Notes: a model not told the origin generated them from the letters alone. A DNA stretch of 64,000 nucleotides from Corynebacterium sphenisci DSM 44792 (GCF_001941505.1 NZ_CP009248.1:1302001-1366000); one strand, 5' to 3'. Positions 45,138 through 54,687 are shown, counted from the stretch's first letter. Program-made: numbers and translations.

Positions 45138-45143
45138 TATCGT
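45138..45143 (+). promoter_or_regulatory. -10 box for secG
   Basis: TATCGT, predicting an mRNA start at about 45150 and a ~70-nt leader. Confidence 0.45.
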
Positions 45144-45148
45144 GGGGT

Positions 45149-45179
45149 GCGGTCATCCGGCGCCCGGCGCCGGAACCGC
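45149..45179 (+). promoter_or_regulatory. 5'-terminal stem-loop of the secG leader
   Basis: A two-part stem: 45149-45153 with 45175-45179, then 45157-45162 with 45168-45173, with a small internal loop (CAT against A) and apical loop CCCGG. It begins at the predicted mRNA 5' end. Confidence 0.4.
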
Positions 45180-45218
45180 CGTCCCGACCCCGACCCCCGA
45201 TCCCCCGAGGAAGGCCGC

Positions 45219-45461
45219 GTGTACCTCGCACTCCAGATCATCCTGGTCATCACCTCCCTGCTGATGGGCCTGTTCATCCTCCTGCACAAGGGCAAGGGCG
45301 GCGGCCTGTCCAGCCTCTTCGGCGGCGGGATGCAGTCGAACCTGTCCGGCTCCACCGTGGTGGAGAAGAACCTGGACCGGATCACCGTGATCACCGCGAT
45401 CCTGTGGGTGGCCTGCATCATCCTGCTGGGCCTGTTCCAGGCCTTCGACTGGGCGGCCTGA
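45219..45461 (+). CDS. secG: Preprotein translocase subunit SecG
   Basis: Small membrane subunit of the SecYEG channel. The 80-residue protein starts at GTG 45219 after GAGGAAGG. It has two membrane helices (about 2-22 and 54-74) with the conserved linker LLHKGKGGGLSSLFGGG between them. It is the last gene of the plus-strand block, converging on pgl. Confidence 0.95.
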   Translation: MYLALQIILVITSLLMGLFILLHKGKGGGLSSLFGGGMQSNLSGSTVVEKNLDRITVITAILWVACIILLGLFQAFDWAA

Positions 45462-45486
45462 CCGGCCCCCGCGCAGCCGACGCCGC

Positions 45487-45522
45487 GGCCGCCGCGCCCC
45501 CGCCGCCGGGGGCGCGGCGGCC
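45487..45522. terminator. Bidirectional hairpin between secG and pgl
   Basis: A perfect 15-bp stem (45487-45501 with 45508-45522) with loop GCCGCC in the 86-base gap between two converging genes. It likely ends both transcripts, though no T-run follows on either strand. Confidence 0.65.
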
Positions 45523-45547
45523 GTCCCCGATCCGCCGCGCGGGCGGC

Positions 45548-46297
45548 TCAGAGCCCGCCGGCGGCGGCGTCGTCGACGAAGACCACGGTCTCCAGCCGGC
45601 CCCGGGCCCCGGCGGCCGGCCACCGCGCCGGATCCGCGCCATCGGCAATCGCGGCGACCGCCTCGGCCTTGGCGGCCCCGGCCACCAGCAGCCACACCCG
45701 GTCCGCGGCGGCGATCGCGGGCAGGGTCAGCGACACCCGGGTCGGCGGCGGCTTCGGGCAGTCCCGCACCGCCACCACGGTGGCCGCCCGCTCGGCGACC
45801 TCCGCGGTGCCGGGGAACAGGGAGTTGACGTGGCCCTCCGGGCCCATGCCGAGCAGGTGCAGGTCGAAGCCGTCGGGGGCGTGCTCGGCGAGCACCCGGG
45901 CGTAGTCCGCGGCCGCGGCCGCCGGATCCCCGCCGAAGGCGCCGCCGGCCGCCGCGATCTCGTGCACGTGCCCCTCCGGCACGCCCACCGCGTCCAGCAG
46001 CGCCGCCCGGGCCTGGCCGGCGTTGCGCTCGGGGGAGTCGGCGGGCACGAAGCGCTCATCGCCGAAGAAGAGGTGCACCCGGGACCAGTCCACCGGCGCC
46101 GAGTCGGCGGCCAGGGCGGCCAGCAGCGCGATCCCGGCGCCGCCGCCGGTGAGCACCACCCGGGCCATGCCGCGCTCACCCTGGGCGGCGGCGACGACCT
46201 CGGTGAAGCGCCGCCGGGCGGCCTCCACCAGGCCCGCCTGGTCGGCGTGCCAGGACAGCCGCGGGGCGGGGCGGTCGGACGGGGCGGTACCGGTCAT
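45548..46297 (-). CDS. pgl: 6-Phosphogluconolactonase
   Basis: Hydrolyses 6-phosphogluconolactone, second step of the oxidative pentose-phosphate pathway. The 249-residue protein of the glucosamine-6-P isomerase-like fold has VVLTGGGAGIALL, HLFFGDERFVPADSPERNAG and LLGMGPEGHVNSLFPG. The ATG overlaps the opcA stop (ATGA), so it is coupled to it. It is the last gene of the tkt-tal-zwf-opcA-pgl operon. Confidence 0.96.
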   Translation of the reverse strand: MTGTAPSDRPAPRLSWHADQAGLVEAARRRFTEVVAAAQGERGMARVVLTGGGAGIALLAALAADSAPVDWSRVHLFFGDERFVPADSPERNAGQARAALLDAVGVPEGHVHEIAAAGGAFGGDPAAAAADYARVLAEHAPDGFDLHLLGMGPEGHVNSLFPGTAEVAERAATVVAVRDCPKPPPTRVSLTLPAIAAADRVWLLVAGAAKAEAVAAIADGADPARWPAAGARGRLETVVFVDDAAAGGL

Positions 46298-47259
46298 CGG
46301 GGTTCTCCTTCGGCGCGTCGGATCCGGCCCAGGCCGCGCAGCGCGCGGGCGTAGGCCGCGTCGGGGTCGAGGTGCCGCAGCTCCTCGGAGAGGCAGTCCA
46401 CGGTGGGCCGGCGGAACAGGGCCACCTTGAACGGGGGCCGGTCGCCGATCGCCACCTCCGCGGTGGTGGCGTCGAGCACCCGCAGGGTCACCGGGGCGCC
46501 GGGGCGCTCCAGGCGCACCCGGGTCACCGGGGCCTTCGGCTCCCCGGCGGCGTCGGCGGGCACCGGCTCCTCGCCGGTGCCGGCGCGGGTCACCGGCACC
46601 CCCAGCCGGTCGGCGAGCCAGCCGGCGGCGAGATCCACCGAGGGATCCCCGGCGGGCCCGGCCAGCTCCACCGCGGTGACCGGCTCATGCGGGGGCAGAT
46701 CCAGGGCGGAGGCGAGCATGCCCCGCCAGGGGGTGAGCCGGGACCAGGCCAGGTCGGAGTCGCCGGGGGTGTAGCCGGAGCGGCGGGCGAAGATCGCGGC
46801 ATCGTCGGGATCGGCGAGGGAGTCGGTGATCCGGCGCTGCGCCAGCGCGCCGATCGGGGAGGCCGCGGGCACCTGCGGCGGGGTGGAGGGCCACCAGGCC
46901 ACCACCGGGGTGTCCGGCAGCAGCAGCGGGGTGACGATCGCCTCCGGGTGCTCGCCGACCTCCCCGGCCAGGTGCATCACCACGATCTCGGCGGCGCCGG
47001 CGTCGCCGCCCAGGCGCAGCTCCGCGTCCAGGCGGTCGGCGGCGCGCGGATCCCCGGCGACGAGCACCAGCACCCGGGCGGGGTGCTCCCGGGAGACGTC
47101 GTTGGCGGTGGCGATGATGGTCTCCAGGTCGTCGCCGCGGGCGGCGAGCACGATCAGGGTGAGCACCCGGCCGGTGGCGACCACGCCCCCGTCATCGCGG
47201 CGGGAGACCAGCTCCCGGGCCACGTCGCGGGTGTCGGTGTCGGAGAGGGTGATGATCAT
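46294..47259 (-). CDS. opcA: OpcA, glucose-6-phosphate dehydrogenase assembly/activator protein
   Basis: Needed in corynebacteria and cyanobacteria for full activity of glucose-6-phosphate dehydrogenase. The 321-residue protein begins MIITLSDTDTRDVARELV, like other corynebacterial OpcA, and has the VVAWWPSTPP and SDLAWSRLTPWR blocks. It lies between zwf and pgl, its constant place. It has no catalytic motif of its own. Confidence 0.94.
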   Translation of the reverse strand: MIITLSDTDTRDVARELVSRRDDGGVVATGRVLTLIVLAARGDDLETIIATANDVSREHPARVLVLVAGDPRAADRLDAELRLGGDAGAAEIVVMHLAGEVGEHPEAIVTPLLLPDTPVVAWWPSTPPQVPAASPIGALAQRRITDSLADPDDAAIFARRSGYTPGDSDLAWSRLTPWRGMLASALDLPPHEPVTAVELAGPAGDPSVDLAAGWLADRLGVPVTRAGTGEEPVPADAAGEPKAPVTRVRLERPGAPVTLRVLDATTAEVAIGDRPPFKVALFRRPTVDCLSEELRHLDPDAAYARALRGLGRIRRAEGEPR

Positions 47260-47289
47260 CTCGGTGTCCTGATTCCTTGTCCGGGGCGG

Positions 47290-48837
47290 CTAGGGCCGGC
47301 GCCAGGTGCGGCCGGCGCGGGCGAGCATCCGGTCCGCGGAGGCGGGCCCCCAGGTGCCGGCGGGGTAGTCCTCGGGCCGGCCGCGGCCCGCCCAGTACTC
47401 GATCACGGGGTCGAGGATCCGCCAGGACAGCTCGACCTCCTCATTGGTGGGGAACAGGCTCGCCTCGTCGAGCAGGGCGTCCAGGATGAGCCGCTCGTAG
47501 GCCTCCGGGGCCTGCTCGGTGAAGGACTCCGCGTAGGAGAAGTCCATGTTCACGTCCCGGACCTCCATGGTGGACCCGGGCACCTTGGAGCCGAAGCGCA
47601 TCAGCACCCCCTCATCGGGCTGCACCCGGATCACCATCGCGTTGGCGCCCAGCGCCTGGGTCATGGTGTCCGCGAAGGGCAGATGCGGGGCGGTCTTGAA
47701 CACCAGCGCGATCTCGGTGACCCGGCGGCCTAGGCGCTTGCCGGTGCGCAGGTAGAAGGGCACGCCCGCCCAGCGCCGGGAGTTGATCTGCAGGGTGCAC
47801 GCGGCGTAGGTCTCGGTGGTGGACTCCGCGTCGAAGCCCTCCTCCTCGCGCAGCCCGCGCACCTGGTGCGAGCCCTGCCAGCCGGCGGCGTACTGGCCGC
47901 GGGCGGTGGTCTTCGACAGCGGGCGCACCGCCTCGGTGGCGCGCAGCACCTTCACCTTCTCCGCCTGCAGCTCCTCCGGGGTGAAGGCGATCGGCTCCTC
48001 CATGGCGACCAGGGCGAGCAGCTGCAGCAGGTGGTTCTGGATCACGTCCCGGGCGGCGCCGATGCCGTCGTAGTAGCCGGCCCGGCCGCCCAGGCCGATG
48101 TCCTCGGCCATGGTGATCTGCACATGGTCGATGTAGTGGGAGTTCCACAGCGGGTCGAAGAGCTGGTTGGCGAAGCGCATCGCGAGGATGTTCTGCACCG
48201 TCTCCTTGCCCAGGTAGTGGTCGATCCGGAACACCGAGGACTCCGGGAACACCTGGTTGACGATCCGGTTGAGCTCCCGGGCGCTGGCCAGGTCGTGGCC
48301 GAAGGGCTTCTCGATGATCACCCGGCGCCAGTTGTCCGGCCCGGCGGCGGCCAGGCCCGCCCGATCCAGCTGGTGGCACACGTCCGGGAAGTTGTCCGGG
48401 GGGATGGACAGGTAGTACGCCCAGTTGCCGGCGGTGCCCCGGGAGGCGTCGAGTTCGGCGAGTGTGCCGGCGAGGCGGTCGAAGGCGGCGTCATCGTCGA
48501 AGGTGCCGCGCACGAAGTGGATGCCCTCCGCCAGGCGGCGCCAGACGTGCTCCCGGAAGGGGGTGCGCGCCCCGGCGGTGACGGCGTCGCGCACGTAGGA
48601 CTCGAAGTACTCCTTGGACCAGTCCCGGCGGCCGTAGCCGACCAGGGCGAAGGAGGCCGGCAGCAGGCCCCGGTTGGCGAGGTCGTAGATCGCGGGCAGC
48701 AGCTTGCGGCGGGCCAGGTCCCCGGTGACCCCGAAGATCACCATGCCGCCGGGCCCGGCGATCCGGGGCAGCCGCTTGTCCTGCGGGTCGCGCAGCGGGT
48801 TGGTCCAGCCGGCCGCGGGGGTCTGGTGTTCTCTCAT
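47290..48837 (-). CDS. zwf: Glucose-6-phosphate 1-dehydrogenase
   Basis: Entry enzyme of the pentose-phosphate pathway, making NADPH. The 515-residue protein has the nucleotide-binding GVTGDLARRKLLPA, the catalytic RIDHYLGKETVQN and EKPFGHDLASA. The ATG at 48837 follows GAAGGA. It has its own -10 box and a hairpin that separates it from tal. OpcA, encoded next, is its partner. Confidence 0.97.
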   Translation of the reverse strand: MREHQTPAAGWTNPLRDPQDKRLPRIAGPGGMVIFGVTGDLARRKLLPAIYDLANRGLLPASFALVGYGRRDWSKEYFESYVRDAVTAGARTPFREHVWRRLAEGIHFVRGTFDDDAAFDRLAGTLAELDASRGTAGNWAYYLSIPPDNFPDVCHQLDRAGLAAAGPDNWRRVIIEKPFGHDLASARELNRIVNQVFPESSVFRIDHYLGKETVQNILAMRFANQLFDPLWNSHYIDHVQITMAEDIGLGGRAGYYDGIGAARDVIQNHLLQLLALVAMEEPIAFTPEELQAEKVKVLRATEAVRPLSKTTARGQYAAGWQGSHQVRGLREEEGFDAESTTETYAACTLQINSRRWAGVPFYLRTGKRLGRRVTEIALVFKTAPHLPFADTMTQALGANAMVIRVQPDEGVLMRFGSKVPGSTMEVRDVNMDFSYAESFTEQAPEAYERLILDALLDEASLFPTNEEVELSWRILDPVIEYWAGRGRPEDYPAGTWGPASADRMLARAGRTWRRP

Positions 48838-48888
48838 CCGGGTCCTTCGGGGAGGGGGTGCGTCGGGCGGGGCGGTGCCCGCGGAAGC

Positions 48889-48894
48889 AGGATA
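48889..48894 (-). promoter_or_regulatory. -10 box for zwf
   Basis: TATCCT on the minus strand, predicting an mRNA start near 48882 and a ~45-nt leader. The tal-zwf hairpin abuts it on the upstream side. Confidence 0.45.
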
Positions 48895-48925
48895 CGCCCC
48901 GGCGCCGGGATCCGGCGCCGGGGCG
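48895..48925 (-). terminator. Perfect hairpin between tal and zwf
   Basis: A perfect 14-bp stem (48895-48908 with 48912-48925) with a 3-base loop, 28 bases after the tal stop. It has no T-run. It would attenuate read-through from tkt-tal into zwf. Confidence 0.6.
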
Positions 48926-48953
48926 GGGCCGGTGCGGCCCGCGGGGCGGGGGC

Positions 48954-50075
48954 TCAGCCGCGCGGCTCGGCCAGCCGGGCCCCGATGGCCTCCAGCAGGG
49001 CCCGCCAGGCGTCGACGAACTTGTCCACGCCCTGGGTCTCCAGCAGGGCGAAGACCTCGTCGAGGTCCACCCCGGCGGCGGCGATGGCGGCCATCTCCTC
49101 CTGCGCCCGCGCCCCGGTCCCGGAGAGCCGGTCGGCGATGCCGGGGGCCTCCTCGGCGGCGACGGCGTCCAGGGTGGCCTCCGGCATGGTGTTCACGGTG
49201 TGCGGGCCGGCCAGCCCGGTGACGTACATGGTCGCCGGGTAGTCGGGGTTCTTCACCCCGGTGGAGGCCCACAGCGGCCGCTGCACGTTCGCCCCGGCGG
49301 CGGCGAGGTCGCGCCAGCGCTCCGCGTCCGCGGCGAAGGCGGCCTCGAACTCGGCGTAGGCCAGCCGGGCGTTGGCCAGGCCCGCGGTGCCGCGCAGGGC
49401 CAGCGCCTCCTCGCCGCCGATCGCCTCCAGCCGGGCGTCGACCTCGGTGTCCACCCGGGAGACGAAGAAGGACGCCACCGAGTGGATGGCGGAGAGATCC
49501 CGGCCGTTGGCGCGGGCGCGCTCCAGCCCGTCCAGGTAGGCGGCGATGACCTGGCGGTACCGGGGCACCGAGAAGATCAGGGTGACGTTGACGCAGATCC
49601 CCTCGGCGAGGGCGTCGGCGACCGCGGGCAGCGACTCGTCGGTGGCCGGGATCTTGATCATGGCGTTGGGCCGGTCCACCCGGGCCCACAGTTCGCGGGC
49701 CTGGGCGATGGTGGCCTCCCGGTCCGCGGCGTAGCGGGGGTCGACCTCGATGGACACCCGGCCATCGCGGCCGCCGGTGGCCTCGGCGACGGGGGCGAGC
49801 ACATCGCAGGCCTCGCGCACGTCGTCGACGGCCATCGCGAACACCGCCTCCGCCGGCTCCGCCCCGGCCCGCGCCAGCTCCGCGAGCTGGGCGTCGTAGG
49901 CGTCGCCGGCGGTCATCGCGGTGTGGAAGATCGCCGGGTTGGTGGTCACCCCGACCACCTCGAGCTCCTCGATCAGCCGGCTCAGCCCGCCGCCGGTGAG
50001 GCGGCTCCGGGAGAGGTCGTCGAGCCAGGTGGCGGTGCCGGCCTGGGCCAGTGCGGTGAGGTTCGCGTTGGGCAT
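48954..50075 (-). CDS. tal: Transaldolase
   Basis: Transfers a dihydroxyacetone unit in the non-oxidative pentose-phosphate pathway. The 373-residue protein is of the long actinobacterial class. It has VGVTTNPAIF and the Schiff-base lysine Lys141 in MIKIPATDES. The ATG at 50075 follows GGAGGA. It sits between tkt and zwf, separated from each by a hairpin. Confidence 0.96.
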   Translation of the reverse strand: MPNANLTALAQAGTATWLDDLSRSRLTGGGLSRLIEELEVVGVTTNPAIFHTAMTAGDAYDAQLAELARAGAEPAEAVFAMAVDDVREACDVLAPVAEATGGRDGRVSIEVDPRYAADREATIAQARELWARVDRPNAMIKIPATDESLPAVADALAEGICVNVTLIFSVPRYRQVIAAYLDGLERARANGRDLSAIHSVASFFVSRVDTEVDARLEAIGGEEALALRGTAGLANARLAYAEFEAAFAADAERWRDLAAAGANVQRPLWASTGVKNPDYPATMYVTGLAGPHTVNTMPEATLDAVAAEEAPGIADRLSGTGARAQEEMAAIAAAGVDLDEVFALLETQGVDKFVDAWRALLEAIGARLAEPRG

Positions 50076-50136
50076 GTGGGGGATTCCTCCGGATGTCGGG
50101 TCGATGGGGGCGGGGTGCGGCGGGTGGGCGGCGGGG

Positions 50137-50169
50137 CCGGGCGCGGGGCGGGGGCCGCCCCGCGCCCGG
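50137..50169 (-). terminator. Perfect hairpin between tkt and tal
   Basis: A perfect 15-bp stem (50137-50151 with 50155-50169) with loop of three bases, 10 bases after the tkt stop. No T-run. Confidence 0.6.
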
Positions 50170-50178
50170 GCGGCCGGC

Positions 50179-52278
50179 TCAGGCGCCGGCGGCGGCGATG
50201 GACTCGCGGGCGGCGGAGACGACCGCCTCGGCGGTGATCCCGAACTCGGCGAAGAGCCGGGCGTAGTCGGCGGAGGCGCCGAAGTGCTCCAGGCTCACCG
50301 CGCGGCCGGCCTCGCCGAGGTGGCGGTGCCAGGGCATCGCGATCCCGGCCTCCACGGAGACCCGGGCGCGCACCGCCGCCGGCAGCACCGACTCCCGGTA
50401 GTCCTCGTCCTGGGCCTCGAACCACTCCAGGCAGGGCACGGAGACCACCCGGGCGGCCACCCCGGAGCCGGTGAGGTCCTCGGCGGCGGCGAGGGCCAGC
50501 TGCACCTCGGAGCCGGTGGCCATCAGGATCACGTCCGGGGTGCCCTCGGTGTCGCGCAGCACGTAGGCGCCGCGGCGCACCCCCTCGGCGGCGGCCTCCG
50601 CGGTACCGGCCAGCACCGGCACGTTCTGCCGGGTCAGCGCCAGCGCCTTCGGCCCGGCCGGGCCCTCCAGGGCGGCGACCCAGGCCGCGGCGGTCTCGTT
50701 GGCGTCGGCCGGGCGCAGGGTGGCCATGCCCGGGATGGCGCGCAGCGAGGCGAGCTGCTCCACCGGCTGGTGGGTGGGCCCGTCCTCGCCGAGGCCGATC
50801 GAGTCATGGGTCCACACGTAGATGGGGGAGACCCCCATCAGGGCGGCCAGGCGCACCGCCGGGCGCATGTAGTCGGAGAAGATCAGGAAGGTGCCGCCGT
50901 AGGGGCGGGTGCCGCCGTGCAGCGCGATGCCGTTGAGGATCGCGCCCATGGCGTGCTCGCGGATGCCGAAGTGCAGGTTGCGCCCGTAGGGGGAGGTGGT
51001 CCAGGTGCCGGTGCTGATCTCCTCCGGGCCGAAGGAGGGATCGCCCTTGATCACGGTGTTGTTGGACCCGGCGAGGTCCGCGGACCCGCCCCACAGCTCC
51101 GGCAGGGTGCGGCCGAGCTCCTGCAGCACCGCCTCGGAGGCCTTGCGGGTGGCCAGGCCCTTGGCGTCGGCCTCCCAGGAGGGCAGCGCGTCGGCGTAGC
51201 CGGCCGGCAGCTCGCCGGCGGTCATCCGGTCGAACAGCGCCTTGCCCTCCGGGTTGGCGGCGGCCCAGGCGTCGAAGGCGGCGTCCCATTCGGCATGCGC
51301 CGCCGCGGCCCGGGCGGCCAGCGCGCGGGTGTGCTCGATGACCTCGGCGGGCACCTCGAAGGTGGCCTCCGGGTCGAAGCCCAGCTCCCGCTTGATCAGC
51401 GCCACCTCCTCCTCGCCGAGGGCGGCGCCGTGCGAGGCGCCGGTGTTCATCGCGTTCGGGGCGGGGTAGGCGATGACCGAGCGCACCCGGACGAAGGTGG
51501 GCCGGTCCCGGTCCGCCTTCGCCTCGGCGACCGCGGCCTCCAGGGCGGCGACGTCCTCGCCGCCGTCGACCTCGATCACCTGCCAGCCGTAGGCCCGGTA
51601 GCGGGCGGCGACGTCCTCGGTGAAGGCGATGGTGGTGTCGTCCTCGATGGAGATGCCGTTGTCGTCCCAGAACACGATCAGGTTGCCCAGCCCCTGGGTG
51701 CCGGCCAGGGAGCAGGCCTCGGCGGTGACGCCCTCCTGGACGTCGCCGTCGGAGGCGATCACGTAGACGAAGTGGTCGAAGGGGGAGGTCCCCGGGGCGG
51801 CCTCGGGGTCGAGCAGGCCGCGCTCGCGGCGGGCGGCCATCGCCATGCCCACCGCGGAGGCCAGGCCCTGGCCCAGCGGGCCGGTGGTGATCTCCACCCC
51901 GTCGGTGTGCCCGTACTCGGGGTGGCCGGGGGTCAGCGCGCCCCAGGTGCGCAGCGCCTTCAGATCCTCCAGCTCCACGCCGAAGCCGGCGAGGTAGAGC
52001 TGGATGTACTGGGTCAGCGAGGAGTGCCCGCAGGACAGCACGAAGCGGTCCCGGCCCGCCCAGCGCGGCGCCGCCGGATCATGGCGCAGCACCCGCTGGT
52101 AGAGCAGGTAGGCCAGCGGGGCGAGGCTCATCGCGGTGCCGGGGTGGCCGGACCCGCAGTTCTGCACCGCATCGGCGGCGAGCACCCGGGCGGTGTCCAC
52201 CGCCCGGGTGTCCAGATCCGTCCAGTCGTCGGGGTACCTGCGCTCGATGCGCGCCTGCAGCTCGGGGGAGAGGGTCAC
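50179..52278 (-). CDS. tkt: Transketolase
   Basis: Thiamine-diphosphate enzyme that moves two-carbon units between sugar phosphates. The 699-residue protein has [14 protein letters not shown], the TPP motif [14 protein letters not shown]...FWDDNG, a pyrimidine-binding domain with [13 protein letters not shown] and a C-terminal domain. It starts at GTG 52278 after AGGAG. It heads the minus-strand pentose-phosphate operon, with a -10 box divergent from that of ctaB. Confidence 0.97.
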   Translation of the reverse strand: MTLSPELQARIERRYPDDWTDLDTRAVDTARVLAADAVQNCGSGHPGTAMSLAPLAYLLYQRVLRHDPAAPRWAGRDRFVLSCGHSSLTQYIQLYLAGFGVELEDLKALRTWGALTPGHPEYGHTDGVEITTGPLGQGLASAVGMAMAARRERGLLDPEAAPGTSPFDHFVYVIASDGDVQEGVTAEACSLAGTQGLGNLIVFWDDNGISIEDDTTIAFTEDVAARYRAYGWQVIEVDGGEDVAALEAAVAEAKADRDRPTFVRVRSVIAYPAPNAMNTGASHGAALGEEEVALIKRELGFDPEATFEVPAEVIEHTRALAARAAAAHAEWDAAFDAWAAANPEGKALFDRMTAGELPAGYADALPSWEADAKGLATRKASEAVLQELGRTLPELWGGSADLAGSNNTVIKGDPSFGPEEISTGTWTTSPYGRNLHFGIREHAMGAILNGIALHGGTRPYGGTFLIFSDYMRPAVRLAALMGVSPIYVWTHDSIGLGEDGPTHQPVEQLASLRAIPGMATLRPADANETAAAWVAALEGPAGPKALALTRQNVPVLAGTAEAAAEGVRRGAYVLRDTEGTPDVILMATGSEVQLALAAAEDLTGSGVAARVVSVPCLEWFEAQDEDYRESVLPAAVRARVSVEAGIAMPWHRHLGEAGRAVSLEHFGASADYARLFAEFGITAEAVVSAARESIAAAGA

Positions 52279-52326
52279 GGGGGCTCCTGCCTTGGATGCT
52301 CGAAACGGTTCGTCTGTTCCGGCTAC

Positions 52327-52332
52327 ATCCTA
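52327..52332 (-). promoter_or_regulatory. -10 box for tkt
   Basis: TAGGAT on the minus strand, predicting an mRNA start near 52320 and a ~42-nt leader. It is divergent from the ctaB promoter 80 bases away. Confidence 0.5.
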
Positions 52333-52409
52333 GCCCCGATCCGGACCCGGCCCGGCGGATGCGCGCCGCGCGGATCGGGGCGATGCCCGCTGCGGTATCG
52401 GGCTGGGGC

Positions 52410-52415
52410 TACGAT
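52410..52415 (+). promoter_or_regulatory. -10 box for ctaB
   Basis: TACGAT, predicting an mRNA start near 52422 and a ~53-nt leader containing a GGAGGA ribosome site. Confidence 0.5.
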
Positions 52416-52474
52416 TGGGGCCGCAAAGCCGCCGGAGGACCCGCGTCGGCCGGAGACGAATCGTTGGAGGACCC

Positions 52475-53395
52475 TTGCTGGAGACCGTCAAGGCGTATTT
52501 CGCGCTGACGAAACCCCGCGTCATCGAGCTGCTGCTCGTGGCCGCGATCCCGGCGATGCTGCAAGCCGACCGCGGCGAGGTCCACGTGTGGTACATCCTC
52601 GGCACGCTGGTCGGCGGCTGGATGGGCGCCGCCGCGGCGAACACCTTCAACATGGTCGCCGACTCGGACATCGACAAGCTGATGAACCGCACCCGGCGCC
52701 GCCCGCTGGCGGAGCAGACGGTGACCAACCGGCACGCCCTGGTCTTCGGGGTGGCGCTGATGGTGGCGAGCTTCCTGTGGCTGTGGCTGCTGTGCAACTC
52801 CCTGCTCGCCGCGGTGTTCATCCTGATCACCATCGCCTTCTACGTCTTCGTCTACACCATGTGGCTCAAGCGCCGCACCGACCAGAACGTGGTCTGGGGC
52901 GGCGCCGCCGGCTGCATGCCGGTGTTCGTGGGCTGGGCGGTGATCACCGACAACTCCGCCAACGTCACCGGCTGGGCGCACTGGTGGCAGGCCGCGGTGC
53001 TGTTCATGGTGATCTTCTTCTGGACCCCGCCGCACACCTGGGCGCTGGGCCTGCGCTACCGGGAGGACTACGAGGCCGCGGGGGTGCCGATGATGCCGGT
53101 GGTGCGCGAGCCGCTCTACGTCACGGTGCGCATCATCGCCTACACCGCGGCCACCGCGGTGACCACCTTCCTGCTCATCCCGGCGGCCGGCTGGGTGTAC
53201 CTGGTGACCTCCCTCATCGCCGCCGCCTGGTTCCTGCGCGGGGCGATCCTGCTGCACCGGGAGGTCAAGGCCGGCGGGGAGATCAAGCCGATGAAGCTGT
53301 TCCTGCTGTCCAACAACTACCTGGCGCTGGTGTGCGTGGGCCTGTCCGTGGACGCGGTGCTGGGCCTGCAGACCGTCGCCCAGATGCTCGGCTGA
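52475..53395 (+). CDS. ctaB: Protohaem IX farnesyltransferase (haem O synthase)
   Basis: Adds a farnesyl group to haem b, first step to haem A for the aa3 oxidase. The 306-residue UbiA-family membrane protein has the prenyl-diphosphate motif [15 protein letters not shown] and [11 protein letters not shown]. The TTG at 52475 is chosen because GGAGGA sits just before it and family members begin at this point ([20 protein letters not shown]). The upstream ATG at 52415 overlaps the predicted -10 box. CtaA, the next enzyme, is encoded convergently downstream. Confidence 0.94.
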   Translation: MLETVKAYFALTKPRVIELLLVAAIPAMLQADRGEVHVWYILGTLVGGWMGAAAANTFNMVADSDIDKLMNRTRRRPLAEQTVTNRHALVFGVALMVASFLWLWLLCNSLLAAVFILITIAFYVFVYTMWLKRRTDQNVVWGGAAGCMPVFVGWAVITDNSANVTGWAHWWQAAVLFMVIFFWTPPHTWALGLRYREDYEAAGVPMMPVVREPLYVTVRIIAYTAATAVTTFLLIPAAGWVYLVTSLIAAAWFLRGAILLHREVKAGGEIKPMKLFLLSNNYLALVCVGLSVDAVLGLQTVAQMLG

Positions 53396-53563
53396 GCACG
53401 GGCCGCCGGCCGCGCCGCACGGGCCCCGCACCCCGACCCCGGGGGCGGGGCCCCGCCGCATGCGCGCCCGGCCCCGCGCCGCGCCGGCCCGGGCGAGGGC
53501 CCGGCGGCGGACGCCGCCGGATCCGGGGGAGGGCCGGCCGGGCGACGTCCCGGGGACGGCAAA

Positions 53564-53594
53564 GGGGCCGCGCACCCGCTGGGTGCGCGGCCCC
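53564..53594 (-). terminator. ctaA terminator
   Basis: A perfect 14-bp stem (53564-53577 with 53581-53594), loop of three bases, followed on the minus strand by TTT. It is the clearest intrinsic terminator in the window. The rest of the gap 53396-53563 holds only GC-rich low-complexity sequence. Confidence 0.7.
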
Positions 53595-53599
53595 CGCCC

Positions 53600-53642
53600 G
53601 GGCCCGGGCCTGCGACTGTAACCAGGGCCCGGGGCCCAGTTT
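53600..53642 (+). terminator. Second hairpin, likely ctaB terminator
   Basis: A 13-bp stem with two single-base bulges (53600-53612 with 53623-53637), 10-nt loop, followed on the plus strand by AGTTT. Confidence 0.55.
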
Positions 53643-53665
53643 ACGTGGCCGTCACGGCCGGGGAA

Positions 53666-54679
53666 TCAACGGGCCGCGGCATGCTCGGCGTCGCCGGCGG
53701 TGGAGCCGGTGACGGTGGCGGCGCCGCCGATGCGGCGCAGCCCCAGGGCGAACAGCACCGCGGTCAGGCCGGTGACGATCCCGGAGCCGGCGACGTGCAC
53801 CGGCACCAGGGCCTCGGGCACGTCGTTCCAGTACTGGATCATGCCGACCCCGCCCTGGATCAGGATCATGGCGAACAGCCAGGCGCCGAGCTTCACCGCC
53901 GCGGAGTCGACCTCGCTGACCGCCAGGGCGAAGATCAGGCCGATGACCAGGCCGAGCAGCAGGTACATGAACCCGGCGTGCACGTGGGTGAGGTCCACGA
54001 TGGGCAGGTTCAGCCGGTCCTCGGGGGCGACCGTGGCGTCGCCGGCGTGCGGGCCGGCGCCGGTGACCATGGTGCCCGTGATAAGGGTGGCGGTCATCGC
54101 GGCCGCGCACAGCGCCGCCAGGCGGCGCAGCAGCGGCGGGTAGGTGCGGGTCACCGCGCCGTCATCGGGTTCGGCGACTTTGACGTAGGCCAGGCCCGCG
54201 ATCCACACCAGCAGCATGGAGGGCAGGAAGTGCAGGGCCACGGCGTACCACTTCAGGTCCACCCACACCGAGACGCCGCCGATCACGGCCTGCACGATGA
54301 TGCCGAGCCCGGAGATCAGGGCCAGCACCTTGATCTCGCGGCGGCGGCCGGCCCGGACCACGGCGAGGAAGAGCAGCAGGGTCAGGGCGACCAGGACGAA
54401 GGTGAGCAGCCGGTTGCCGAATTCGATGGCCTGGTGCAGGGCCGGGGCGGCCCCGGCGACCGGGGTGAAGGAGCCGGGGTGGCACTGCGGCCAGGTCTCG
54501 CAGCCGAGCCCGGAGCCGGTGACCCGGACGATGGATCCGGTCACCGCGATACCGGCCTGGGCGACGAGCACCAGCAGGGCGTAGAGGCGCTGCCGCCGGA
54601 TGGTCGGCAGCGGCAGCCGTTGCAGCGGCAGCCGCCGCCCGGTGCCGGGGGCGCTGGAATCATGGGTCGAGGTGGTCAC
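53666..54679 (-). CDS. ctaA: Haem A synthase
   Basis: Oxidises haem O to haem A for cytochrome aa3. The 337-residue protein has eight predicted membrane helices. The first external loop has the cysteine pair GCETWPQC. Histidine ligands are in HQAIEFGNRLL, LHFLPSML, THVHAGFMYLL and PVHVAG. The GTG at 54679 is preferred because a -10 box ends 9 nt upstream and no ribosome site is seen. A TTG at 54688 would overlap that box. Confidence 0.93.
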   Translation of the reverse strand: MTTSTHDSSAPGTGRRLPLQRLPLPTIRRQRLYALLVLVAQAGIAVTGSIVRVTGSGLGCETWPQCHPGSFTPVAGAAPALHQAIEFGNRLLTFVLVALTLLLFLAVVRAGRRREIKVLALISGLGIIVQAVIGGVSVWVDLKWYAVALHFLPSMLLVWIAGLAYVKVAEPDDGAVTRTYPPLLRRLAALCAAAMTATLITGTMVTGAGPHAGDATVAPEDRLNLPIVDLTHVHAGFMYLLLGLVIGLIFALAVSEVDSAAVKLGAWLFAMILIQGGVGMIQYWNDVPEALVPVHVAGSGIVTGLTAVLFALGLRRIGGAATVTGSTAGDAEHAAAR

Positions 54680-54687
54680 GGGGCCCA

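Noticed and set aside
52415..52474. ctaB start at ATG 52415
   Set aside because: It overlaps the -10 box TACGAT, and the added residues are Arg-rich and unlike the family N-terminus.
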